DNA from: Cycas panzhihuaensis
Lineage: Eukaryota; Cycadophyta
DNA length: 64,000 nt
Direction of reading: 5' to 3'
Assembly: GCA_023213395.1 (NCBI GenBank)
Contig: CM041465.1
Location: 16,182,001 to 16,246,000 of the forward strand
In this document: in pieces, positions 1 through 10,949 of the stretch
Position numbering within the stretch: the stretch's first letter is position 1
Layout: every line of letters begins with the position of its first letter
Program-made: the position numbers and the translations under genes
Notes under the pieces: model-generated
The model's input: only the letters and a program-made list of their open reading frames with translations
The model's database searches: none
What the model was told of the DNA's origin: nothing

Positions 1-275
1 CTTTGCAGCATTTCTTACACCAGTGAACCACATATCCCAATTTTCTTTCCCTTTTAGAATGCAGTTCACATTTTACTTAAACTGTGAAGACATGGTGTCT
101 TTCTAGAAGGGAAAAAATGAACAAGGGACTAAAAAAAGTGATGGTAATAAATGACTGATCACTATTTATAAATAGGAAATGTAATGAAGTAGTGTAGCAG
201 AAGGAAGAAGAAGTGAGAATGGTTGCTCAAAGATGAAGGAAGCAACTTAGAGAAAAGTCACCAATACTTATGACA

Positions 276-384
276 AATATTAACCTGACGCAACAGGAAT
301 ATGAGAAGTACTATGATAAAAATTGGCCAGTAACACTTGTGGAAAATATTAACCTAACGCAGCAAGAATATGATAAGCACTATA
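276..384 (+). repeat. Two-copy tandem duplication, period about 70 bp
   Basis: The roughly 40-bp core beginning AATATTAACCTGACGCA near 278 recurs near 346 as AATATTAACCTAACGCA. Read on the + strand, both copies give the peptide NINLTQQEY(E/D)K, and the frame stays open from about 255 to 427. It may be a small piece of former coding sequence with an internal repeat. I cannot name a family. Confidence 0.55.
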
Positions 385-1241
385 ATTGTAATTACATTAT
401 GGATCACTTTTTACAAATAAGTAAGTGATCAATATACAAGATTGTAGGCCAATGTAGAAGCTGACATCATTGGGTTTACATAACTTGAAACTCAAATGTA
501 GGATGTGTAATCAACCCAATAACCTCTAACTTGTATCCAATATATAGTTGAGGTTGTTGAAGGGATGCCTAGGCTTCTAGTAGAATTAAGTTGGCCTTCA
601 CCTGCGATACCTGCAATTGTGCTTGGTGATGAAATCCAAGTCATAACGGAGCCCAGGTACTCCCAATCCTCACCTAGTTCACCAATGAGTAGCTATATAC
701 CTCCTCTAAAGAGTGGTACGTGCATACCCATGGCTATGACAGATATTGGATTGGGTATATTTTAATCTTGTATTAAAGTTTTAGTTTTTCCAGTTGGTTA
801 TCAGGATGATCCCTGATTGAGACACGATGGTATGGATAACCAAACCTCACCAATATTCCAGTTTAGTCTAGTCCTAACTTGAAACCCACACCTCCTTTAT
901 GGCATGGAATTCTACCAACCAAGGTATCTCAACCTTGGCGAGTGTGTGAACAAGTACAAGATGGCAGAAAATAACGTACGTGATGCGTTCCTTTTAGGAA
1001 GAGTGAAAAGATTATCGAATTGCATCAAATGTACATTTAACTAAAAATAGAATGCTTGCTTGGAGTGCTTGCTTGAAGTGTCTTTAGAGTGCTGAAATGA
1101 AATGCTAATAAGTAAGTGAGGACACTGGATATTGCTCCGATCCAAGTGTTTTTTCTCACTTTTACAATGGGCTTTTAAGCCTTATAAAAAGAATAAAGAA
1201 ATTTTCTTCACTTTTTTTTTGTGTTAATACAAAAAAGTAGT

Positions 1242-1600
1242 CTTCACTAAATCAGCAATAACTTTCTCCCATGATGTCAAAATGGAGTGCCAATTTTTGT
1301 GATGTAAACTAAACTTAGAGCTTCATCTTGAAGAAGTTGAATCAGGTCCAAATGAGTTCTAGAAAGTTTTTGATAGCCCCGCAAAGTTAGAAAATCATAT
1401 GTTTCCAGAATTCTTACTAAAAATAACTATTGTTCACTAAAACAGTAATAACTTCCTCATAGGACATCCAAATTAGGTGTCAGTTTTTGTGATGGAAAGT
1501 AGACTCAGAGCCCCATCTTTAAAAATTAGAATCACTTCAATTGGATCTCTGTAGAAGATTTTGCAGACCTGTGAAGTTTAGCAATCAAATTATATTTCAA
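1242..1600 (+). repeat. About 190-bp tandem repeats with the AATAACTTt motif
   Basis: Two diverged copies start near 1242 and 1432. Each runs TTCACTAAA, then AATAACTT, then GTGCCAATTTTTGTGATG or GTGTCAGTTTTTGTGATG, then AGAGC..CATCTT. A partial third copy may start near 1615. Similar motifs with CATAACTTT occur in the leader of the gag-only element at about 37430-37700, which suggests the array is retrotransposon leader sequence. Confidence 0.5.
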
Positions 1601-2083
1601 CAGAAATTTCAACTTGCTAATATCTCATTAACACATGATACCATATGAAATTTCTATCATTTTTTTATCACCAAGGTCCCAATATGGGCAAGGTGAGAGC
1701 ATATAATGATAGATATTTTAAATGGATCGAATTCTTTAAAAAAAAGGGTAAAACCTCCCCTTACAATCATTCTTCTAAATGTCTGAAAATTTTCGGCAGC
1801 ATTTCCCCTTATTAAATGGACAAAAAAGGGAAAAGAAAAAGAAGAATGAGATAGCATGAATGGCCAACAAAGGATTAGAATCCTTGGGCCTTACAACTCC
1901 TTGTATTATGCTTCCAAACCTGTAAAAGAGAAAGGAAAAATAAACAATACAAAATATGCTATCATAATAACTTGAAAATATTTCTAAATTCACTTTCACA
2001 ATCTCCTTCACCACATGGATTGTGGGGGAGAAGGAAGTGATGGCTCCATTGATAGTGCAAGTGAGGAATATGAAGGAAGCAAA

Positions 2084-2094
2084 CTCTGATACCA
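2084..2094 (-). other. Primer-binding site (initiator tRNA-Met type), minus strand
   Basis: The minus strand reads TGGTATCAGAG, the common plant retrotransposon PBS complementary to the 3' end of initiator tRNA-Met. The same motif follows the LTRs at 37202, 48471 and 16540 in this window. It implies a minus-strand element whose 5' LTR lies to the right (from about 2097) and whose decayed interior lies to the left. I could not find the partner LTR or the outer end. Confidence 0.45.
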
Positions 2095-2749
2095 CATGAA
2101 AAGAGTGGATCTATCCTTCATCTCCATGCACTAAACACAAAGGCAAACATGGGAGCAAGAGAGACATGAGAGAAAGAAAGTAGCTCTCACAAAATCGGGA
2201 GGTAAGGTGATTTTACTTTTATATTGAGAGAGGGAGCATTAGAGTTAGATTAAATGAAATTACATATAATGCACATGAAAGTCCATTTCACTTAAGTGAT
2301 CTAATTTAAAGTTCACTTAAGACCCTTTTTTGAAATAATCAACTAATGTAATGACCTTATGTCATTAACCCCTTTTAGATTTTCCCATGGAAAAAACCCT
2401 AATAAGCTACCTTTGGCAGACCAAAGGGATAGAGAAAGCATGAAAAAAGGAAGAGATGCTATTGCTAGAGCACAAAAACAAGTTGGGAATCATTAAGCTA
2501 GGCTACAAAATCATATGAGAAGCTAATCACTAAGAGGCGATTCACCATAGGAGCTCAATATCACCATTGGACTAGAGTTCTGGTCATCATAGGCATGAGC
2601 CACACAAAGGTAAAGGTACCAAGCAAACAATCCAAGCATCTAGGTAATCATACAACTACTACATACTATAACAACTATAAAAATATAATGGGATGCAAGG
2701 GATAGAAACCATATACCTAATCTTACCTACATAATGGCACCTAATCCAT
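2095..2749. other. Probable LTR remnant and unassigned spacer
   Basis: This should include the LTR attached to the PBS at 2084-2094, but no second copy exists in the window, so the outer end is unknown. The minus strand has a purine run (AAAAGGGG) near 2370. No coding signal was seen before gag-like sequence begins near 2750. Confidence 0.3.
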
Positions 2750-3490
2750 TCTTGGTTGGTAGGAAACACCTTGAAATGGTTTTATCAACTTCCTTTAGCT
2801 TTTGGTCTCTCATTTTAATAACTAGTTGATTATTTTATCAACTATTTTGATGTATTGGGACCATTTGAATCCAATATCAAATCCTTTTGGCTATCAAACA
2901 AAACCACGATGAAACTTCTAGATACTTTGTAAGAAGGTTTTAGGACCAAGTGCATGCATGCCATTCAAGTCTTGATCCTAGTCTCCTATTTAATTTGTTC
3001 ACTAATGCTTTGAGGCCACACATACATCTTCAAGTTCTTAAGCTTGTCTCTCAAACCTACAAAGAAGTTGTTGATAATTATTTAGCTTTGGAAACATTTG
3101 ATATTTAGGTAGGTATTAAGAAGATTGGAAAGCTTGTTCCCTCTAAAGAAACTATTCAAACAAGTAAAGTTTCCCATCCTAAACCTACCTGCAATCACTG
3201 AACTTCTTCTATTAGATTATTGGAGTGTGTGATCAACACCAAGCTATGTGTTGATGGTCCTTCTCAAAATCAACCTTCATAGGAGATTAAAGTAATCTAT
3301 CTTACTAAAGTAAGGAAGAAACAAGCTCCTGCCCCATCTCTTCCTTCTTTTAGAAAGACAAAATGGTGTTCCTATCATTAAATTGATGCCCATGAAAGAA
3401 GTGAATGTCACTTGGTTCAAACTATGCCATAGAATACAAATGTTCAATTAGACTAACCTTCCAAAGCATCTCAAGATCATATGATTCATA
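2750..3490 (+). pseudogene. Gag relic of element A
   Basis: The capsid-like region includes LKWFYQLP near 2773, then FINYFDVLGPFES and further patches matching the gags of elements B and C. A Cys/His stretch near 3365-3420 (W-C-S-Y-H..DAHERSECH) lines up with WCSIYEECFHNDSQC in C and WCSIHGKCFHED in B. Numerous in-frame stops and frameshifts rule out function. In life it would have formed the virus-like particle. Confidence 0.7.
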
Positions 3491-4029
3491 AGGACCCGTT
3501 ACCTTAACATAAGGACAAAGGAAATGAAGATAATAAGGGCAAAGAAAAATAGGTTCAAGATAATGAAGATGAGCCTTTAGGTTCTAATTCATCATAAATA
3601 ACTACCACTTCCCCTAATCCTTCTATAAAATGAACTAGTAATCAAGCTTTCCCACCTCCCAACAGTTGTGAGACTAAGAGAACAATTAATATGGTGGAGA
3701 TAACAAAGAGTGTAGGTCCTTCTAAATCATCTGATGATTCAATGGTAAATAACCCTTACTCTTTACCTCTTATACCCCCATGCCCCATTAGGTTTAGGTC
3801 CATTCCTTCTAGTATAAAAGATGGATCATTCTCTTTGGTTGACAAGCTTAAGACCATTCTTACTATATTTTAGTTATTGATTTTCTAAAGTATTGCCTCG
3901 AGCAATGTTAGCTCTTATTTGATGTATTACTAATTCTTGCTATAGTCATTTCATTTACTTCTACACTTTCCTTTGACTTATTTACCTTGTTTAATCATAC
4001 TACTCATGCACCAAATGGCATACCTTCAT

Positions 4030-4380
4030 TTTATATTGAGATAATAAAGGATGATGTCAACATCAAATGAGTCATTACTTATGAAGGATCATTCATTAAT
4101 ATAATCCCTCTTTATCTTGTTGAGGACTTAGAAATTTTAATTTTTAATCCATGTGGGTAGATTTGTTAGGGATACAACAAAAATTAAAAAGTCTCCCTTG
4201 GTCAAGTGACTCTTCCCTTGACTTTAGAAGAAAAGATGGTTCTTATTGAATTGACTATTATTGACCTTGACTTGGAGTACAACATCCTTTTGGGTAGACC
4301 TTAGATTATCCAAATGGTTATGGTTTGTTCCTTCCTCTTTGGTGAACTCAAGTTCATTTATGAGGGGTAATTAAAAATTG
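4030..4380 (+). pseudogene. Aspartic protease relic of element A
   Basis: The block YNILLGRP followed by GELKFIYEG matches the end of the protease in elements B and C. The expected catalytic Asp-Asn-Gly upstream reads Tyr-Glu-Gly near 4080, so the active site is gone. A linker of about 1.2 kb rich in Ser and Pro codons (4380-5560) separates it from RT, as in B. Confidence 0.65.
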
Positions 4381-5559
4381 TAAAGTAAAAGCCAAGACCT
4401 ATATAATAGTCAATCCCACTTGTTGAGACCTTTTCTGAACTTGGTGAGTTATATAACTCTTTAGAGTATTTCTTTCAATCATTAATTTTAGGCCAATACT
4501 TTTCCATTAAAACCCCTTCTACTCAAGGAGAAGTAAGGGATGTTGATTTGGTGGAGATTATTCCTATTTCATCAAGTCCCTCATCTGCTCCTTAGTCTTT
4601 GGGTCTGACTGATCAGTCTTTGGTTTCTTCTTCCTCTTGCAATAAAGAAGTAATTCTATGTTCTAGTATACCTTATGAGTAAATGCCTCTGAGTGAAACT
4701 ATTGATGCTAATATTTCTCTTTCTGTTCAAACTTATTTCTCATAGGTTTTATATTTGCCTACAAGGGCAAATGCTTTAGTTCTTTCTACTATAAATCATT
4801 TTTTGATTCATCATATAACTTCTCTTTCACATAGAGTACTTGTTGATGCTATGCCTCTCTTCTCTTGATCTCCTCTTTTTACTACATGGTTGAATAGAGA
4901 TGATAAGAAGATGTTATTGCATTGACATCCAAACTTAGAATTAAGTATTGAGGAAATTAATTCACTTGATATACTTCAAAGCAATCAAAGTACTCTCACT
5001 CCAGTACAAGATGTGAATTTGGTTTCCACTATTTCTTTTCCTTCCCATTCTTCTATAGATGCTTCTTTGTCATCCCTCGTCTTGATGTCTTTGTCTAATC
5101 AAGATCGTCATGTTTATCATCAAGACTTTAAACGAACCTTAACATTGACTTGGGAATTTATTGAAATGCCTATTCTTTTTTCTTAAGTTCCTTCAATTAT
5201 TGAGTTTGTTCCTACCTATCTAGACTCTTTGGTTAACTCTCCTTTATGTTTTAGTCCCTCTTATTTGTCTACTAATCTACCAAGGAATTTATTCCTCGTT
5301 GATCTTTTTCACCTTGATCACTTTAAAAATGACAAAACAATTCTTGAACATTTAGTTGGATTATCTCTTAATCTTCTTTTTGGACATCATACATTGGGTT
5401 TTTCTAAAGTAATACAACCTGGTTCACCACTAATTAATCATTCCCAACCTTAGGAAGTAGTTTCTCTCATTAAACCTACTCCTCCTTGTTTTAAAGAGGG
5501 GAATGCTATGCTTATGAAGCAGACTATTGATATTGACTTAGAATTAGGTGATACCCCTA

Positions 5560-6276
5560 AAATTATCAAATTGGGAGCTAGTTATACTCCCTAAGAGATT
5601 GCTCAATTTAAGGATCTCTTTTGTGAGTTCCATTTAGTCTTTACTTGGGACTATAAAGATATGGATGACCTTGATCGTTAAGTCATCAAGCACAATATCA
5701 TAGTAACCCTTGGTGTCAAACCTAAATGACAAAAATAATGTCCTATTGATATGAATCTCTCCCTGGATATTAAACAAGAAGCGGAGAAATTGTTACAAGC
5801 TAGATTTATTGAGAGTGTTAATTACTCTCAATGGGTTTCTAATATAGTTTTAGTCATAAAGAAAAATAGTTCGATCTAAATTTGCATTGACTTTCAAGAC
5901 ATTAATGATGCTTATACTAAGGACAAATTTTCTCTTCCTTTTTTTAATTAGATTTGGGACCAGATAACTAGTTTTGAGGGAATGTCTGTTATGGATGATT
6001 TTTATGGTTATAATTAGATTTTTATCTCACCTCAAGATCATTATAAGACTATATTCACTACTCCTTAAGGAACTTTTATGTATAAAGTCATGCCCTTTGG
6101 GTTGAAAAATGCTAGTGTACTTATCAAAGGGCAATGGCTCATATTTTTTATAATTTAATTGGTAATATTATTATTGTATGTTTAGATGATATGCTTGCTC
6201 TTTCTTATAAAAGACATGATCATGTGCATGACCTAAGAATAATCTTTAAAAGGTATAGGGAATATTGCTTGTGTCT
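5560..6276 (+). pseudogene. Reverse transcriptase relic of element A, N-terminal half
   Basis: Recognisable blocks in order: FAWDY-like VFTWDYKDMDDLD, then FIESVNYSQWVSNIVLV, ICIDFQDINDAYTKD, SVMDDFYGYN, TIFTTP-GTFMYKVMPFGLKNA, and the catalytic box as CLDDML near 6180. This is Ty3/gypsy order and spacing. Several stops interrupt it. It ends abruptly at 6276 in the middle of RT, where element B was inserted, and resumes at 55135. Confidence 0.85.
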
Positions 6277-7654
6277 TGGAAGTGTGCCTTTGGGAGATCA
6301 CCAGATGCAAGGAGATCAAGCCTATACAATTAGCAATTATGGGGCTAAAGGGTCTTTGGAAGCAAAAGAAAGGATTACCCATAATGGGCATCTGTGTGTT
6401 GGAATAAAAGTTCAAGGACTCACAAATGGTATACAAACCTTCCCTTATAATGAGCACCTTCTTAGATTTGAGATGAGAAAGGGGGCTCCCTCAGTTTGTT
6501 AAGTAGCCTCAAAGGAACCCTCCTATCATGGATGGTCGATGAAGGAAATTTGAGATGAAAGATACCTTTCCTAGGAAAGCAGGAAAGGAGGAGGTAGGCC
6601 CTAATGGAGGAAGGGGTACCTACAAATAAGAAATTAATGGCAGAGAGCAAAGATGCAAAGAGGAAGTTGGGTGGAAAAGACCAACTCCCTAATAGAGGTA
6701 AGACAAGGTGATTCCTTACCAAAAGGGGGGTAACCTTGAGGAGGATGCTCCTAAGGAACCAATGCCCTAGGCAGATGGCTAGGTGTGCAGGTTGTTATGC
6801 AAGGTATCTTTTGTGTTGTTTTATGATAAATAGGATGGTGTTATGAAGTGATGTTATTTCTAGTTTGTCATGAATTAAAATGGGAAGGAAAGAATAATAG
6901 CACTCTCTCTTGATTCTTGCCTCTCTCTCTTTACTTTTACAAATGTTAAAGGAACCAAGAAAGTAGGAAATCATATGAAGAGAATGCAAATACTAGTGCA
7001 AGATAACCTGGTAGTACACGGGGAAGAAAAAACGTTGTGGTAGAGGAACTTGTAACCTTTTGTACCCTTACCCTAATAGATGCGGGAGTCATTCAAAAAG
7101 AGGGGAATAAGAATGCAACAATGGTAGGGAACCACCCCACTAGTGGGATTAATGCCTACACATGCAAAATGACTATCCCTTCCTCTACATGAGTGAGCTA
7201 AGCAATCTATAAGCAATAAAACATATATAACTTTTCCTTTTTCTTTTCCTTTCCTTAGGAGTAAGGGGGAGAAGAGTGAGTAAGAAGATAGGGTAAGAAG
7301 GAGTGCATCTGGAATCAAGATGGCTGGTATAGCGAGCCTTTCTCTTCCCTCATGATCCTCTTTTGCCCACTTAGTGCTCCTTACCATGGTTAGTATTGTA
7401 GGAGAAATACTGGTGGGGCTTCCTTACCTTCCCCAAGAACTAGTATAGAAAGAAACCAAAAGAAAAAAATAGTTGCTTATAAAGAAGGTTCAAAGCAATA
7501 AAATAAAAAGTAAAAGGAATGTACATACCTCCCACGAAGACCTTTACTTGTTCCAAAAGGCAAAACCTACATAACAAGTTATTTTTCCTTTCCCAAGGGT
7601 GCTAGATACACATGGGAATAAATATGTGTTCATGTATATGCATATATACTTACT
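6277..7654 (-). repeat. Element B 3' LTR, first segment
   Basis: Starts TGGAAGTGTGCC and aligns with 46930 onward (TGGAAGCACACC). Interrupted at 7654 by element C and continues at 30263. The site AGATACACAT at 7604-7613 is the unoccupied version of the place where element F sits in the other LTR. It holds 86- and 104-codon minus-strand frames shared with the other LTR. Confidence 0.9.
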
Positions 7655-8210
7655 TGTTTCCTGGCTACCAGGAATGGGTTCTTGGCAAGTCAACTCAAGT
7701 AAGTAGAGGTATGTTTCTAGCCTTTACCTTTGTTACTTTTATAAAAAGGTAAACTGAAGCATCATTTTACTACATGGCTGACTGACACATTGGAGTCATC
7801 ACCTTGCATCCATTGCTTAATCATATTGCATGATACTCTTTCAGCCTATGACAATCAGTAGGACATTCATCCCCATGGTATTCCACAACCCTCCTATGCA
7901 CCTCCATGTTGTCCTAAGCATCACTTAGCATGTGTGACCTGTCATACCCTTGCCACATTGTAGGCCTTAGCACCCCGCTAAGTGTGATTAGTACATCTTT
8001 GTTCCAGTTATTGGTTTCCTAGGAATCCCACTGCTCTAATACCCCATCTAGTTTAGGTCATCCTCTTCATATGACTATCCCTAGCCACCTGGACAGAGGG
8101 CAAGCTCCTCCTAGGCTTGGGGTACCCTTTTTAGGGCTCCCAGGCATCCATTTTTTTGTCATGTTTTTGTCCCTGTCACCGCACCACGATAAATGTCATG
8201 GTACCACGGT

Positions 8211-8234
8211 AAACTTTGTGGTACCACGAAGTTT
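8211..8234. repeat. 24-bp near-perfect palindrome centred on GGTACC
   Basis: Left arm AAACTTTGTGGT, right arm ACCACGAAGTTT; they pair at all but one position. Counterparts lie at 27703-27726 (other C LTR), 31457-31480 and 54544-54567 (B LTRs). Variants occur in the antisense-gene introns at 25116-25210 and 33986-34073. Confidence 0.7.
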
Positions 8235-10381
8235 ACTGGAGAGTAACTGACACTTAACATTTTTTAAAGTCTATCATGGAAATTTTCACTTTTTTTGCGA
8301 GATTGCCACGTGGCTTTGACATCCCTCAAGTTATACCCTCACCTTAATCACCTATTCAGCCTAGGGTTAGGTATAAAGCCCAAAAGAACTTCATTTTCCT
8401 CCTCTTCTTCCACCTACTCTCCTCTTTTCTCCTTATTTCATAGGTAGTTTTCTGCAAGAACACCCTGCAACACTTGAGTTCCATCTGCTCTAGCCTAAGA
8501 TCTACTCTCTTCAGCTTGGATCAGCAGTAGCAGGCTTGCTAATAAACTCTTTCAAGTAAGGATTCACTATATGTTTTGCCTCCACATCCTTTTAATAAGT
8601 TTCAGCAAGTTTATTTCTAGGTTGTAGCATCCTCTTAAGGACTCCCTTGTAAGCACCTTAGATCTATTATTTCCTGCGATTTTTAGGGGTAGACCTGCTA
8701 CCAATCTAGCATAGTAGGTATTATCTAATGTTTTCTCTATTTCTTTCCTTTAAACTTTCTTATAAGAGGTTAGATCATTAGGAATATCTTTCCTTTTTCC
8801 ATTTTCCCAGTGCATATAGGAGGCAATCCCTCCATTCTTTTCTTTTTGCCTACATCATCTTCTTACCATCTCATGGTTTCTCCAAGGAGGCTATGGGGAG
8901 AGGACCTCAAAGAGTGAGAGAAAGGAGCCAAGGTAGGATCCGTACCCAACTAGGCCTTCTCCTCAAGGGTAACCCCCTTCTCCTCTTTCCTCTCTTCCAC
9001 TCGTGCCTTTCTTGAGCTACCAGGGAGTCTCTAGGAATAGGCCAGTGCTAGATATGAATGTTTGTAACCCCTTGCTGCACTATTTCTAAGCCTGAGTACC
9101 TCTCTTAGGAAGTTTTTCTAGCCCCAAATAGTGTCTCTTATCCACCTTAGGTCTTAGCTTGCTTAACGTTGTAATTTGTTGTACATAGTAACACTTGCAA
9201 CATAGACAATATTTGTAAACCTCGTGCTATTTGTCTCTCTTGTTCCTCGTTGCCATTAGGTTGTCCCAACCTATTGTTTCTTATGCCTAGAGGTAGCATG
9301 GAGGTGCACTTGTTGGAGGGTTATCCATTCCGAGGCTAACCATCTGCATCCCTTACCTTATGTTGTTGGCTTAGAGAAGATTTGGAGTTGTTCTTTGGTT
9401 GGAAGTTTGCTTGACTTGAAGTGTTTTAACTTATAATATTTTTTTAGCATTTTACAGCTATATATATATACATATATTTGTTTATCACTCTATTAGCCCC
9501 TTGAAAAGGGTGAAAAAACTTTATGATTGTAGGTTTATTATGCTATTTATAGAGAAGGATAGATTGCTATAATCTGGGTACGTTCTTTGCTTTCCTTTTC
9601 CTTGGTTATTTTTCAGCTTTTGGCTTAGTTCCTTTTCCTTTGCTTTTCTTGCTTTCTTCCTTTTGCTTCAGGGAAGGTAAGGAAGCCCCTATGCTACCCG
9701 TGTGTTGGGAGAAGGAAAAGAAGAAGTAGGTGTGGTGCAAAACAAAAACTTCATTTTGGCTGCATCAATTCTCCAAGTATGTCACCTCCCTCTTATAAAC
9801 CTTTTTTATGCTTCACTCTCAAGTTTACACATTTTCATTAAAAGAACATAAAGGGAAAAGATAAAAGGGAACCAACTCGCACCATTCATTTGCACATTAG
9901 TTTGCACTTTTGGAAAGAGCATTCGATAGGAGATATCCCCTTTCCTCTTTCTATTTAATTGCATACAACTCCCTAGGGTTTGCGTTATTATCATGCATTT
10001 TGTATAATAGATTGGTTTGTCTCCTTTTCTTCCCCTTTCCCTTACTTAAAGTGAAAAAGAGAGCAAGGATTTATGTTAGAGAGAAAATGAGAGAAAGTTT
10101 ATTTATTATCTTTTATATATATATGCTTCATTTACCTCTCATTTGCATACATAAATGATTAGTCACCATTTCATTATTGTATATTAGAGGTAGACTCCAT
10201 CACATATAGGGTGGTGGGAACTTCTTCTGCCACCATTCTTTGTTCTTCTAACGCTCCCCTTAGGTGGGTTAGTTCGAGGAGGACTCATCCCCTAAGACCT
10301 CCTCCTTTAACCCCATCATTCTTACACTAACTTAATAACCTTGTCACTCCCTCCTTTGGGTTAGTTTCATGCATAAGGTGG

Positions 10382-10705
10382 TTGCCCAACACCACCCTTA
10401 GGAATGGGTATCTCCTACCACTCACTTATATACATCCTATCCATATTCCTTCATCTTCTATGAGGATCTGCTTCCTCGCTAGGTCTTGCCCTTTCCTTCC
10501 GGCCATCCAAGGGTGGGAAGACCCCTATTTTGAGGTTACTCAGGAAATCAAGGATATCTCTCACTTGTGTTACCCTCCAAAATCCAAAGCTAAGTTACCT
10601 AGAGGAAGTTGTGCATCATTCGTGGGTCCTAATCTTATGTTTCGATGCATAAACATCCTGTTTGGGTGTTTCCTTTCACTCATTGGATTGACCCCTTCAC
10701 TCTAG
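10382..10705 (+). other. Open frame inside the element C 5' LTR (107 codons)
   Basis: An uninterrupted + strand frame near the end of the LTR. The 3' LTR copy is open over the same stretch for 144 codons (29700-30134). They share GYLLPLTYIH, IQGWEDPYFEVTQE and KSKAKL. No family is recognised. LTR duplication alone explains the similarity, so coding function is unproven. Confidence 0.25.
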
Positions 10706-10768
10706 AGCCTTTTGTTAACAGTCGTAATCCTAACCAGGTGTAGTTACCATCCCATAGATGTGATTCCA

Positions 10769-10790
10769 CTAGTGACCATACTGGGGATCT
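10769..10790 (+). other. Element C primer-binding site region
   Basis: Directly after the LTR comes AGTGACCATACTGGGGATC. Element B has GTGACCATACTGGGA in the matching place. It resembles the GCGACTCnnCTGGGGA-type PBS I recall from Tat-lineage elements, in mutated form. The tRNA was not identified. Confidence 0.5.
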
Positions 10791-10949
10791 ACCAGTAAAG
10801 GAATTAGTCTTTCTCTCTTTCCTGTTGGTGCTACTACCTCTTGGTAGCTTTTCTTTTGGTCTTGTTGGGCATCCCCTAATGCATGCACTATCTTGTTTTT
10901 CTTTTCTTCCAGCATATAGGTAGGACTAGCATGTGATGATTCTCGTGTT

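Larger units (their letters stand above)
1..2083. other. Unassigned, repeat-like DNA at the left edge
   Basis: No gene can be supported here. The longest open frames (66-106 codons) show no recognisable motif. The stretch holds a 70-bp tandem duplication (276-384), an array of about 190-bp repeats of a type seen in retrotransposon leaders (1242-1600), and a possible TATA-like stretch near 1180. A minus-strand PBS at 2084-2094 suggests that at least the right part is the decayed interior of a minus-strand LTR element that continues beyond the window. Confidence 0.4.
2750..6276 (+). mobile_element. Element A: ancient Ty3/gypsy element, left part (gag to RT)
   Basis: A heavily mutated gag-pol in the order gag, protease, linker, RT on the + strand, with many stops and frameshifts. 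It breaks inside RT at 6276, where element B begins, and continues at 55130. Across the break the RT reading frame resumes at exactly the expected residue, so the two halves were one element. The 5' flanks TGTCT (6272-6276) and TATAT (55130-55134) would be a TSD altered by two transitions. No LTR was identified. It is the oldest layer in the window. Confidence 0.85.
7655..10768 (+). repeat. Element C 5' LTR
   Basis: Pairs with 27146-30257 over its full length. It contains the GGTACC-centred palindrome (8211-8234), a long pyrimidine-rich central part and a 107-codon frame near its 3' end (10382-10705). The first 20 bases resemble the LTR start of element B, so the two families are close relatives. 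Confidence 0.9.

Noticed and set aside
565-765. 66-codon frame at the left edge
   Set aside because: No motif, no second copy, and length is within chance.
1657-2095. Two overlapping minus-strand frames (66 and 106 codons)
   Set aside because: No recognisable domain; most likely chance frames in the decayed interior next to the PBS.
7073-7387. 104-codon minus frame with a near copy at 47727-48029, at first taken as a duplicated gene
   Set aside because: The two are simply the paired LTRs of element B. Kept only as a minor observation on LTR frames.
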